Source: JAVWMQ01 sp036646055
GTDB taxonomy: Bacteria; Bacillota; Clostridia; Peptostreptococcales; Anaerovoracaceae
Direction of reading: 5' to 3'
Length of the DNA stretch: 64,000 nt
Assembly: GCA_036646055.1 (NCBI GenBank)
Contig: JAVXMY010000002.1
Coordinates: forward strand, 186,001 to 250,000
Below, piece after piece: positions 44,383 through 52,955 of this stretch. The number at the start of each line of letters is the position of its first letter. Positions within the stretch are counted from its first letter, which is position 1. Made by a program: the position numbers and the translations under genes. Under the pieces are notes generated by a model, which did no database searches, had not been told where the DNA came from, and saw only the letters and a program-made list of their open reading frames with translations.

Positions 44383-45087
44383 TTAGTCCTCCAAATCTAA
44401 GAAGACGTTTTCTAGAGAAGAATTCCCTTTAACTTCTTCCATTGTGCCAGATGCAATTAGTTTACCACCTTTGATAATAGCAACTTTGTCGCAAAGTTTT
44501 TCCGCTACTTCAAGTACATGGGTGGAGAAGAATATTGCCCCTCCTTCATTGCAAAGATCTCTCATCAAACCTTTTAGGATATGTGCAGCTTTAGGGTCTA
44601 ATCCAACAAATGGCTCGTCCATAATCATTAACTTTGGTTTGTGAATTAGGGCAGAAATTATTGCAAGTTTCTGCTTCATTCCATGAGAATATGAGCTTAT
44701 TGGCTGGGCGAAGTCTTCAGTTAGCTGAAACAAATCTCCGTATTTAGCAATTCGTTCTTCTCTGTCTTCCTTGGAAACTTTGTATACATCTGCTATGAAG
44801 TTTAGATACTTAATTCCAGTAAAAAACTCATATAAATCCGGGTTATCCGGCAAATATGCAATATCTTCTTTGCATCCAATTGGGTCTGCTACTACTGATT
44901 TACCGTCTACTAATATTTCTCCATTATCAAACTTAAGAATTCCTGTTGCCGCCTTAATGGTTGTTGTTTTGCCTGCTCCATTATGTCCGATAAACCCGTA
45001 AATTTCTCCCTTCTGAATATGAAGGGTTAGGTTGTCTACGGCTTTTTTGTCCCCGTAGGATTTTGTTAGATTAGTGATCTTTAACAT
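44383..45087 (-). CDS. ABC transporter ATP-binding protein
   Basis: A 234-residue ATPase with Walker A (GHNGAGKTT), Q-loop region (DIAYLPDNPDLYEF), signature SYSHGMKQKL (a variant of LSGGQ), Walker B (LMIMDEPFVGLD) and the H-loop (FFSTHVLEVAEKL). It matches the CcmA/YtrB-like group that pairs with ABC-2 permeases. It hydrolyses ATP at the inner face of the membrane to drive the permease encoded one base downstream. Confidence 0.95.
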   Translation of the reverse strand: MLKITNLTKSYGDKKAVDNLTLHIQKGEIYGFIGHNGAGKTTTIKAATGILKFDNGEILVDGKSVVADPIGCKEDIAYLPDNPDLYEFFTGIKYLNFIADVYKVSKEDREERIAKYGDLFQLTEDFAQPISSYSHGMKQKLAIISALIHKPKLMIMDEPFVGLDPKAAHILKGLMRDLCNEGGAIFFSTHVLEVAEKLCDKVAIIKGGKLIASGTMEEVKGNSSLENVFLDLED

Positions 45088-45159
45088 TTTTTTACCTCTC
45101 TTATTTCACTTTTTTTACAACTTTTATTGTAACTTCATTATAACTACTTTGTTTTTCTT

Positions 45160-45843
45160 CTATTTTCTGTTTCCAAAAAGCTGCAACAGATACATGAAGA
45201 TGTTGATGAAATCAAGGTACAGCTGAAGAGCTCCAAATATTGAACCCTTTTCAAGCATTTCCTCATCTCCACCATATTCGTAGTACCTGGCCTTAACCCT
45301 TTGTGTATCATAGGCTGTAAATCCTATGAATATTATTAACCCAATTACGCAAGCCACCATTTGAAATGCCTGCAAGTTAATAAATAATGATGAAATCCAA
45401 AACACCAATAAACCAATCAGCCCTGCAAACAGGTATGGCCCCCATCCTGATAAATCCTTTTTGGTTGCAAATCCGTATATTGACAGTCCTCCAAAAAAGG
45501 CTGCAGCCATTATAAACACAAGGATTAGTGAGGATAATTCATATATTACAAATATAGATGTAATGGTTATTCCGTTTATCATTGCATAGGCGAAGAAAAT
45601 CCCCTTAGCTGCTCCCTTTGATATTTTTCTAATCCTAAAGCTTAATGCTGAAACAAGAAAAATTTCAACAACAAATGCTCCTAAAACTAATGGCAAATTA
45701 CCATAAAAAATCATCCACATATTTGACATATAAAAGACTACTGCAGTTGCAAATGTTATTAGTAAACCAATAAACATCCACCCATAAGTGTGCCTCATAT
45801 ATGCAGCCACTCCTAAATTGCTTCTACTTAAATTATATTCCAT
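45160..45843 (-). CDS. Bax inhibitor-1/YccA-family membrane protein
   Basis: A 227-residue protein with seven hydrophobic segments and a short charged C-terminus. It has the family landmarks: an N-terminal YMRHTYGWMFIGLLIT segment and, near the end, FIGFTAYDTQRVK and ALQLYLDFINIFMYLLQLFG. BI-1 proteins act as pH-sensitive calcium-leak channels or interact with membrane proteases. It is a single gene divergent from the LysR regulator; GGAGG lies before the ATG. Confidence 0.93.
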   Translation of the reverse strand: MEYNLSRSNLGVAAYMRHTYGWMFIGLLITFATAVVFYMSNMWMIFYGNLPLVLGAFVVEIFLVSALSFRIRKISKGAAKGIFFAYAMINGITITSIFVIYELSSLILVFIMAAAFFGGLSIYGFATKKDLSGWGPYLFAGLIGLLVFWISSLFINLQAFQMVACVIGLIIFIGFTAYDTQRVKARYYEYGGDEEMLEKGSIFGALQLYLDFINIFMYLLQLFGNRK

Positions 45844-45946
45844 AGATACCTCCTAGTCTATCTTCTTCCTTATTGGCTGCTACTGCAACTTTGCTACATT
45901 ATATCATAACTTTCCTATGACAGAAAACCATTTAATATTTTTGCAT

Positions 45947-45975
45947 TTGACCGTGACTCTTTAGTAATATAAAAT
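45947..45975 (+). promoter_or_regulatory. Promoter of the LysR gene
   Basis: TTGACC and TAAAAT with a 17-base spacer, 22 bases before the LysR start codon. Confidence 0.75.
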
Positions 45976-45997
45976 TAAGAAAAGGAGAAAAACAATT

Positions 45998-46846
45998 ATG
46001 TTAGATAATAGAATTTATACATTTCTGACTTTGTGTCAGGAGATGAACTACCGAAAAACAGCAGAAAGGCTAAACATGACCCAACCTGCTGTAACTCAAC
46101 ATATTCACTACTTGGAAAACCAGTACGGATGCAAGTTTTTTGATTATAAGGGGCGTAAACTTACTAAGACTTCAGCCTGCCATTCTCTTGAAAAACACGC
46201 TCGTGCCTTGGTTTCTAACGATAATAGCTTTCGTCAGTCCATAGATAGTCGCCAAATTCAAAAAATTTCAATTGGTGCAACTAAAACTATTGGTGATTAC
46301 TTCTTGCAAGAGGCAGTTCACCATTTACTTGATAATGAAAATATTCAGCTTGACCTTCAAGTGGATAACACAGAACATTTGCTAGCTAAGTTAAACTCAC
46401 TAGACCTTGATTTACTTTTGGTTGAAGGATATTTTAACAAGAACGATTATGCCCATAAGTTAATTAAAAGATCTAAACTAGTCGGCATTTGCTCCCTAGA
46501 TCATCCTTTTTCCGGGAAAGAAATTGGGATGAGAGATTTTTTTGATGAACACATAATTCTTAGAGAAGAAGGTTCTGGGACTAGGGCGGTTTTGGAGCAG
46601 GCTCTCCACCAACAATGTTTTTCCATTGATTCCTTTGGACGCAAATCCTTTATTAGCAGTTTCAAACTAATTGAAGAATCTGTTGCTGCAGGCCATGGGA
46701 TTTCCTTTGTTTACGATACAATTGCTAATTCCAATCCTAATCTTGGGGTTTTTACTGTTAAAGGGCCAGAGATTTTTCATGAGTTTAACTACGTGTACCT
46801 TCTTGGAACCAATGTTAACCACATTATCGATAACTTAAATTTATGA
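45998..46846 (+). CDS. LysR-family transcriptional regulator
   Basis: A 282-residue LysR-type regulator. The winged HTH is at residues 1-60 (FLTLCQEMNYRKTAERLNMT then QPAVTQHIHYLENQYGCKLF-like). The rest is the periplasmic-binding-protein-like effector domain (EEGSGTRAVLEQAL is a typical ligand-site loop). AAGGAG precedes the ATG. The next gene, 154 bases downstream on the same strand, encodes a siroheme reductase-like protein, a natural target by analogy with sulphur regulators such as CysB-type LysR proteins. Confidence 0.93.
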   Translation: MLDNRIYTFLTLCQEMNYRKTAERLNMTQPAVTQHIHYLENQYGCKFFDYKGRKLTKTSACHSLEKHARALVSNDNSFRQSIDSRQIQKISIGATKTIGDYFLQEAVHHLLDNENIQLDLQVDNTEHLLAKLNSLDLDLLLVEGYFNKNDYAHKLIKRSKLVGICSLDHPFSGKEIGMRDFFDEHIILREEGSGTRAVLEQALHQQCFSIDSFGRKSFISSFKLIEESVAAGHGISFVYDTIANSNPNLGVFTVKGPEIFHEFNYVYLLGTNVNHIIDNLNL

Positions 46847-47000
46847 GTGTATAATAATTTATAATTAGATTTTATCATTATTTGTGCTACAATTAAATTA
46901 CAAATAGATATCCAGTTGTTAATTTGTTAGATGCAAGTTAAAATGGCGGGATATTAATGGAAAATATTTATTAACTTATGGTTATTAGGAGGAATATATT

Positions 47001-47897
47001 ATGATTAACAATGTTGTAAAGTGTACTGTTGCACCCGATGAAGTAAAAAGAATTAAGGCTCTTGGATTTTTGAGAGATAAGACTACTGCAGATAAATTTA
47101 ATTGTCGGGTTCTTACCAGAAATGGCAAAATCACTAGTGATGAAGCCCTTGCAATCGCACAGGCTGCAGAGAAATTCGGAAACGGTGAGTTAACTTTTAC
47201 ATCTAGGCTTACAACTGAAATCCAAGCAGTTCCTTATGATAAGGTAGATCAGATAGTGGAATTTTTGGGAGCAAAAGGTCTCAAAACTGGAGGAACTGGT
47301 GCAAAGGTCAGACCTATTGTTTCATGTAAGGGCACAACTTGTCAGTATGGACTAATTGATGCTTACAAACTTTCTGAAGAAATTCACAATCGTTTCTTTT
47401 TGGCAATGGACAATGTTGCCCTACCTCACAAATTTAAAATTGCAGTTGGTGGTTGTCCAAATAGCTGTGTTAAGCCTGATCTTAACGATTTAGGTGTTGT
47501 TGGCCAAAGAAATGTTTTAATTAATATGGATAAATGTCGTGGTTGCAAGGTCTGTCAGATTGTCAAATCCTGCCCAATTAAAATTGCTACTATGAAGGAT
47601 GGTAAAGTTTTCGTTGACCAATCCCTATGTAACAACTGTGGTAGATGTTTAAATGTCTGTCCATTTGGAGCTTTTGAAGAATATGAAACTGGATATAAAA
47701 TTACAATTGGCGGACGTTGGGGCAAAAAAACTGCCATTGGTCAGCCATTATCTAAACTTTTTGCATCTGAGGAAGAAGTTTTCGCTGTAATTGAAAATGC
47801 CATTAAGTTCTTTGAAACTGAAGGTATCAAGGGGGAAAGATTCTCTGATACTATTCAACGCCTTGGCTTTGAATATGTTGAAAGCAAGTTAATTTAA
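47001..47897 (+). CDS. Siroheme/4Fe-4S sulfite or nitrite reductase-like protein
   Basis: A 298-residue protein. Residues about 1-65 are a ferredoxin-like half of nitrite/sulfite reductases. A siroheme-4Fe4S site is formed by SCKGTTCQYG and VGGCPNSCVKPD (C-x5-C and C-x3-C). Two 4Fe-4S ferredoxin motifs follow: CRGCKVCQIVKSCP and CNNCGRCLNVCP. This layout matches anaerobic sulfite reductase subunit C-like proteins (AsrC type). It may reduce sulfite or nitrite in the cytoplasm with electrons from ferredoxin. No AsrA or AsrB genes are beside it, so the partner is unknown. AGGAGG precedes the ATG. Confidence 0.88.
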   Translation: MINNVVKCTVAPDEVKRIKALGFLRDKTTADKFNCRVLTRNGKITSDEALAIAQAAEKFGNGELTFTSRLTTEIQAVPYDKVDQIVEFLGAKGLKTGGTGAKVRPIVSCKGTTCQYGLIDAYKLSEEIHNRFFLAMDNVALPHKFKIAVGGCPNSCVKPDLNDLGVVGQRNVLINMDKCRGCKVCQIVKSCPIKIATMKDGKVFVDQSLCNNCGRCLNVCPFGAFEEYETGYKITIGGRWGKKTAIGQPLSKLFASEEEVFAVIENAIKFFETEGIKGERFSDTIQRLGFEYVESKLI

Positions 47898-47903
47898 CCA
47901 CCA

Positions 47904-47971
47904 ATAGCCGGCCAAGGCCGGCTATCAGGCGGGCGCCACTTCAACTTACATTATTTCTTTGTTGAAGTGGC
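47904..47971. terminator. Two hairpins between convergent genes
   Basis: A GC-rich 10-bp stem with a two-base loop (ATAGCCGGCC-AA-GGCCGGCTAT, 47904-47925) is followed by a second stem, GCCACTTCAAC / GTTGAAGTGGC (47935-47971), that covers the U32 stop codon. Neither has a T-run. Together they probably separate the two converging transcripts. Confidence 0.5.
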
Positions 47972-50192
47972 CTCTTGTGTCTGTATCTCTGTTGAACAGT
48001 GGTTTAGTTGAGCCCGCTAATTTGCCTAGGGCATCAGTTACCACTCTCTTGGTTTGGCTTTGGTTTTCAATGGTAAAATTTAATCTGAAGGCTTCTATTC
48101 CTTCAATAAATGGAATCTCATCAAGTAAATTTAATGTTTTACCGTTTATAATTGTAGTGGTACAATCATGGTGAGAAATAATTGGGAATGAACCGTATTC
48201 GTCTCTGATTTCATAAGTCTTGCCCTTGCAAATTCCGCACTGATCCATCTTCTTAAGTGGACAGTATTTTGTAAACATTAATGGTGCACGACCGTAAACA
48301 ATCATTTCCAAAGCTGGATAACCATTATTAGCTTCAACATATGAATTAATAATATCTTCAATCTGATTTTTGTTTAATTCATATGAAAGTGTTACCCTTT
48401 TGGCTCCAAGTCTAAAAAGTTCATAGCAGCTGACTGAGTTAACAACGTTTAATGAGTAGTCAGTCACAAAAGGATTCTTGTCCTTATAGTAATGAATTCC
48501 CCCATAACCTCCAATTAAAAGTTCACCCTCTCTTTGACCATATTCAACCTGGTTTCTTCTCACAATATTTTCGAAATATACTTCCTCTATACCAAGGCTT
48601 TTGCATACATCGTACTGCTCCCTAGTATTTACGGAAGCTGTAATGCGAGGTTTAGTCACGGGGAAAGAAATTTTTTCCTTAGGACAGTCTTCTTTGACTC
48701 TTTTTTTCTTCCTAGCTAGTTTTAACTCATATAGCCTATTTACGATTTGACGTCTTGCGCTGTTGAGAAGTTTGGCTGGAATGAAGGCGTTGAATTCCTC
48801 AAATTCCAATTGATTTAGGGCAAAAACCGTTTCTCCCAGTTTGCCTAGTTGTTTCTCCACTTGGTCTCTAGTCGTAGGGTTATTTATTGCTTCGCCTAAT
48901 ATTTCTTCACTTTCATATAAGTACTGACAACCTAAACCTTCGGCGTCGATTACCAGTTTAGCTCCTGGATATGCGTAGACTTTTAGGTCTAGATTGAAGG
49001 ATTTAAATTCTTTATTTAAGTGGTTTTCAATTTCCTTGTAGAAATAATAATCCTTAGTTTTGTAAACTACGTCTCCCATTGATAGGTTTTCTTTAATTTT
49101 AATATAGCAAACCTTATGACCTTTGTTAATTAAGTTTCCATTTCTGTCATATAATTTTACTACAGATAGGTTTACGTCCTCATTTTCGTGGTCTATTCTG
49201 ATAATATCGTTTTGGTTTAATACGCTGTTTTGATTTAATGTAATTTCGTACATTCCCTTGTATGCTTCAGTAATTTTACCAATTCTAAAGCCGAAGTTGT
49301 TTGGCTTTTGAATGTTAGTAATGTCCTTTGGGTCTTCGTGGAACATGTATCCTTTGGTAAATGTTCTGTTAAATGTTTTTTTAAGGTCGCCTTTGTCTCC
49401 AGGCTTAAGGGCACCATCTAAGGCTGCTCTATATTTTGATACTACATTGGCAACATATGCCGGCTCCTTCATTCTGCCTTCGATTTTTAGTGAATCTATT
49501 TCTTTTAAGTCCTCTATGTTTTCTATAGTGTTTAGATCCTTAGTTGAAAGAATATAGCTTGTTCCTAGGCTTTGGTTATTTGTTGTGTCAACTAATTCAT
49601 ATGGTTTTCGGCAAGAGCCTACACATCTGCCTCTGTTTCCGCTTCTGTATCCAATTAGGCCTGACATTAGACAGTTGCCTGAATATGAAACACAAAGTGC
49701 TCCATGTACGAATATTTCTAGTGGAATCTTGGCAATACGTTTAATTTCCTTTACTTTTTCAATAGGTACTTCTCTTGAAAGAACCACCCTTTTGGCCTGA
49801 AGTTGTTTAAACAAAAGAGTCCCATCTAAATCGTCAATTCCCATTTGGGTTGAACAGTGGGCTTCCATATCTACAAAGTTTCTAATCATATAATCGAATA
49901 CTGCCAAGTCTTGTACAATTACTCCGTCAACTCCAATTTCATTTAACTTATGCAGTTGTTTTTTCATTTCTTCAATTTCGTATTCAAAAACAATTGTATT
50001 CATTGTTACATATATTTGAACATCTCTAAGGTGGGCATACTTAACCCCTTCTTCAAGTGATTCAAAATCAAAATTTGAAGAATAGGCTCTGGCACCAAAT
50101 GCCTGCATTCCTAAATATATTGCATTACAGCCATTTGAAATTGCAGCCTTAAGGGCTTCCATATTTCCTGCTGGAGCTAATAGTTCTGTCAT
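47946..50192 (-). CDS. U32-family peptidase (long form)
   Basis: A 748-residue U32 protein. The N-terminal half shows ELLAPAGNMEALKAAI, YVTMNTIVFEYE and the family signature EIFVHGALCVSYSGNCLMS followed by GNRGRCVGSCRKPY. A second, collagenase-like C-terminal part (VTLSYELNKNQIEDI, CPLKKMDQC) completes the long form. Related proteins (e.g. RlhA, YrrO) take part in RNA hydroxylation or act as collagenase-like peptidases; which applies here is unclear. AAAGGAG before the ATG at 50192 sets the start, ten codons into the longer open frame. Single-gene unit. Confidence 0.92.
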   Translation of the reverse strand: MTELLAPAGNMEALKAAISNGCNAIYLGMQAFGARAYSSNFDFESLEEGVKYAHLRDVQIYVTMNTIVFEYEIEEMKKQLHKLNEIGVDGVIVQDLAVFDYMIRNFVDMEAHCSTQMGIDDLDGTLLFKQLQAKRVVLSREVPIEKVKEIKRIAKIPLEIFVHGALCVSYSGNCLMSGLIGYRSGNRGRCVGSCRKPYELVDTTNNQSLGTSYILSTKDLNTIENIEDLKEIDSLKIEGRMKEPAYVANVVSKYRAALDGALKPGDKGDLKKTFNRTFTKGYMFHEDPKDITNIQKPNNFGFRIGKITEAYKGMYEITLNQNSVLNQNDIIRIDHENEDVNLSVVKLYDRNGNLINKGHKVCYIKIKENLSMGDVVYKTKDYYFYKEIENHLNKEFKSFNLDLKVYAYPGAKLVIDAEGLGCQYLYESEEILGEAINNPTTRDQVEKQLGKLGETVFALNQLEFEEFNAFIPAKLLNSARRQIVNRLYELKLARKKKRVKEDCPKEKISFPVTKPRITASVNTREQYDVCKSLGIEEVYFENIVRRNQVEYGQREGELLIGGYGGIHYYKDKNPFVTDYSLNVVNSVSCYELFRLGAKRVTLSYELNKNQIEDIINSYVEANNGYPALEMIVYGRAPLMFTKYCPLKKMDQCGICKGKTYEIRDEYGSFPIISHHDCTTTIINGKTLNLLDEIPFIEGIEAFRLNFTIENQSQTKRVVTDALGKLAGSTKPLFNRDTDTRGHFNKEIM

Positions 50193-50248
50193 TTTTTTCT
50201 CCTTTATTCTCAATTCCCACAAGGTGGGGTTAGAATCTTTGCCCTAGT

Positions 50249-51490
50249 TTACTTAACTGTAAACGCCGGCATCATATACTCTATTTGTCTTCTATTAATT
50301 TTATGCTTTTGGGCAAATTGTTGCCAATAATCTGAAACGATTTCTTCCATTTCCTTGATGATTTTCTCGCCTTGATCTTTTCTAATCCCATAATATCTGC
50401 TGGTTTCTAAGGCCAATTCCATGTCCATAGTTCCGTCAAACTCAGTTATATTTAAGGAAAGGCTATCCCCAAATATTGTAGGATTAATATCATAAAAGGG
50501 GGCAAGCCTCCACCCATTTGGTGTCAAAATAAACCCATGGTTTTTAAGGTTATCATCTGTGTTTGAGACCAAAATATTAAAAACTACTCTGCGCCAAAGT
50601 TCAAGTAAATCCTCTTTGGGTTTTGCTCCCTTAGCCTTAATAAATGACACCAAATCTAGATAACTGCTTCTTTTATCTTCCTTGGTTTTGCCAAGCAAGG
50701 TCATGGCCGAAGCAAAATGCAAACGCTTTTTGCCTTGGCGGTCAAATCTTTTTACTAAAAAGGTGCTGCCTGAAATCGAAAGTCTTTCTAGTCTGGATTC
50801 CGGAACATTAAGTCCGCACATTTCAGCCAAATCGTTAACTACCTTTTCCCACCCACCTGAGTTCCATTGGTCATCATCAGATGGAAACTTTGCAATCCAA
50901 AGGCTTCCGTCTGGCGCCTTAACAGTGGCTTTGGGCCTATCTCCACCAAGAGCAGCTCCTGACCCTATCAACTGATTCAACCATTTATCGTCCAAACTGT
51001 AAATATCCTTTTCAAAGGCCCTAGAAGCTTTCTCTAATTTTTTTAAACTGGCCCAAGGAGGGATTTCCATATTGTTTTCCTGGGAACAAAAGTTGCCATC
51101 TTGACTTGTTGCAAATCGCAGGGCTCCCATGCGAGCTTGGTCGTAGACTCCCAAAAGGTAATCTATTTCTCTTAAAGCTTTTGGTCTGCGATTTTCAGCT
51201 CTAGCTTTGATAACTTCCCTTTGGTTCATCAAACTTCTACCCCATCTGTCAGGGGAAGAATCAGAAAACATTCCAAATAATCCTTGGTCTAATGAAGAAA
51301 ACTGTCTCCCTTGAAAAAGTTCAAGGTCTGGATCCATAAAAAAGGTTAAATCCCAATTATTAAGCCACTTTTCATCATATTCAAATGAAAACATATCTTC
51401 ATTTCCCTGGCCTTCTTCTCGTAAAACTCCAATTAGAACTGGATGGTCTGACCAGTTCTCGTACACATATATATTCTTGTTTACTTTCAT
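50249..51490 (-). CDS. hipA: HipA-family serine/threonine kinase toxin
   Basis: A 413-residue HipA-like kinase. It shows the Ser-loop/ATP region GSGAALGGDRPKATVK, WIAKFPSDDD, the catalytic loop VSNTDDNLKNHGFIL and the following LAPFYDINPT metal site. HipA toxins phosphorylate a translation factor or tRNA synthetase and cause dormancy. The HipB-like HTH gene starts just upstream with a six-base gap, giving a usual antitoxin-toxin pair. No inactivating change is seen. Confidence 0.92.
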   Translation of the reverse strand: MKVNKNIYVYENWSDHPVLIGVLREEGQGNEDMFSFEYDEKWLNNWDLTFFMDPDLELFQGRQFSSLDQGLFGMFSDSSPDRWGRSLMNQREVIKARAENRRPKALREIDYLLGVYDQARMGALRFATSQDGNFCSQENNMEIPPWASLKKLEKASRAFEKDIYSLDDKWLNQLIGSGAALGGDRPKATVKAPDGSLWIAKFPSDDDQWNSGGWEKVVNDLAEMCGLNVPESRLERLSISGSTFLVKRFDRQGKKRLHFASAMTLLGKTKEDKRSSYLDLVSFIKAKGAKPKEDLLELWRRVVFNILVSNTDDNLKNHGFILTPNGWRLAPFYDINPTIFGDSLSLNITEFDGTMDMELALETSRYYGIRKDQGEKIIKEMEEIVSDYWQQFAQKHKINRRQIEYMMPAFTVK

Positions 51491-51496
51491 ATAGAT

Positions 51497-51817
51497 TTAC
51501 CCCCTTCCTTTTGGGGCTCTTTTTCTAACTGGTAAATCAAGGTCTTGAAGTTTTCTTCCAAGTTGATCGTCTTTAGCAATTAGCAAAAAATCCGCATCCA
51601 TTCCATTTAACCCATGAAGGACTGCGGCATAAGTTCCTATTGAAACACTAGGAGAGCCTTTTTCCACAGACCACAAAGTAGCTCTACTAATTCCTGCCCT
51701 TTCAGCAACCAATTCAGAACTTAGTTTTCTTCTAAGTCTAGCCATTTTAATTTGCTCACCCATGGTTGCTAAGATTCGTTCTGTTTCTGGTAAAACAGCT
51801 GTTGTTTTCTTCGCCAT
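51497..51817 (-). CDS. hipB: HipB-like XRE antitoxin
   Basis: A 106-residue protein with a Cro/CI-type HTH at about residues 18-75 (IKMARLRRKLSSELVAERAG, ISRATLWSVEKGSPSVSIGT) and a short basic tail (LPVRKRAPKGRG). It would bind the operon promoter and neutralise the HipA kinase six bases downstream. It is the first gene of the pair, as usual for hipBA. Confidence 0.88.
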   Translation of the reverse strand: MAKKTTAVLPETERILATMGEQIKMARLRRKLSSELVAERAGISRATLWSVEKGSPSVSIGTYAAVLHGLNGMDADFLLIAKDDQLGRKLQDLDLPVRKRAPKGRG

Positions 51818-51949
51818 ATTATGTATCCATCCTTATTATGTTTATAATTTTATACTTTTTATGGCTTTTTGTCAATTATATTAAACATTATCTCTAGTCA
51901 GCTGCTGCTGCAGTATTACGCCTGCTTCTTTTCTCTTCATCACATATAG

Positions 51950-52678
51950 CTATCTAAAGCCTCCATTTATGCCTATTATTTGTCCTGTAATATACTCTTT
52001 ACCCTGAGCAAAATCACATATTATTTCCCCGATCTCCCAAGGAGTACCAAACCGTCCCATAGGTATTTCAGTTTCAAGATTCTTCTTCTCATAATAATCA
52101 AGGCAGTCGTTCATTTCAGTATCAATAATACCAAGAGCAAATCCATTAACTTGCACATTACTTGGCCCCAATTCCTTGCCAAGAGCCTTTGTAAATCCAT
52201 TAATACCCGCTTTAGATGCTGAATATGCCACTTCACATGAAGCCCCATGCTCTCCCCAAACAGATGAAACATTAAGGATTTTACCTTCCTTCCTACTAAC
52301 CATGTCAGCAGTAACACACTTAGACCAATTAAAAACAGAGTATAGATTGTTTTTTATAACATAATCAAAATCCTCATAGGCCATATCCGTAAGTAATCCT
52401 ACATAAGATATCCCTCCATTATTAACTAAAACATCTACCTTGCCTAGCCTTTGAATAATATCCTCATAAGTTTCTAACACTTTTGCAAAATCCCCACCGT
52501 CACAGATATACGAAAGGCATTTCACCCCTACTTCTTCAATATCTTTTTTAGTCTTTAACAATTGTTCCTTAGACTTAAGTGTTGTAATAGCAACATTATA
52601 ACCTTTCCTTGCAAAAGCAAGAGCAATCTCTCGTCCAACACCTTTTGCAGCTCCAGTTACTATAACTGTTTTATTCAT
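51950..52678 (-). CDS. Short-chain dehydrogenase/reductase (FabG-like)
   Basis: A 242-residue SDR: TGAAKGVGREIALAF (NAD(P)-binding TGxxxGxG), LVNNGGISYVG, then the catalytic Ser (NVSSVWGEHGA) and YSASKAG (Tyr, Lys). It reduces or oxidises an unknown keto or hydroxy substrate. GGAAG seven bases before the ATG at 52678 supports this start; the open frame continues to 52795 through repeat DNA without a ribosome site. Single gene, separated from hipBA by about 130 bases. Confidence 0.9.
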   Translation of the reverse strand: MNKTVIVTGAAKGVGREIALAFARKGYNVAITTLKSKEQLLKTKKDIEEVGVKCLSYICDGGDFAKVLETYEDIIQRLGKVDVLVNNGGISYVGLLTDMAYEDFDYVIKNNLYSVFNWSKCVTADMVSRKEGKILNVSSVWGEHGASCEVAYSASKAGINGFTKALGKELGPSNVQVNGFALGIIDTEMNDCLDYYEKKNLETEIPMGRFGTPWEIGEIICDFAQGKEYITGQIIGINGGFR

Positions 52679-52727
52679 CAAATAACTTCCTTCCTCGAAC
52701 CCTACAAATTTATCTTTATCTTTATAA

Positions 52728-52764
52728 ATAATACCACATTTCTTTAATGATATACAAAAAGATG
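52728..52764. repeat. 37-bp direct repeat, copy A
   Basis: Begins ATAATACCACATTTC and ends ACAAAAAGATG. An identical 37-base copy lies at 54940-54976 in the same orientation. The two flank the surface protein gene. Confidence 0.92.
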
Positions 52765-52787
52765 CTAACATTGAAGGTTTTCTATGA

Positions 52788-52833
52788 ATTAGCATCTTAT
52801 TTCAAATAATATTAGAATACAAAGTGTCATTGG
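52788..52833. repeat. 46-bp interspersed repeat, copy 2
   Basis: Matches 7161-7206 at about 40 of 46 bases. Its first nine bases also pair with AGATGCTAA (52760-52768), forming a hairpin with a ~20-base loop. Confidence 0.7.
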
Positions 52834-52868
52834 CTTATGAGTACCGGTATATTACATTTTTTACCCTA

Positions 52869-52897
52869 TTGTATAAAAGGAACTATTGTTATATTAT
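52869..52897 (+). promoter_or_regulatory. Promoter of the surface protein gene
   Basis: TTGTAT and TATTAT with a 17-base spacer, about 60 bases before the start codon. A small dyad, TATGA-CACACA-TCATA, follows. Confidence 0.6.
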
Positions 52898-52955
52898 ATA
52901 TGGGATATGACACACATCATACCTTTTTCAAATTATATTAGGAGGAATTATAAAA

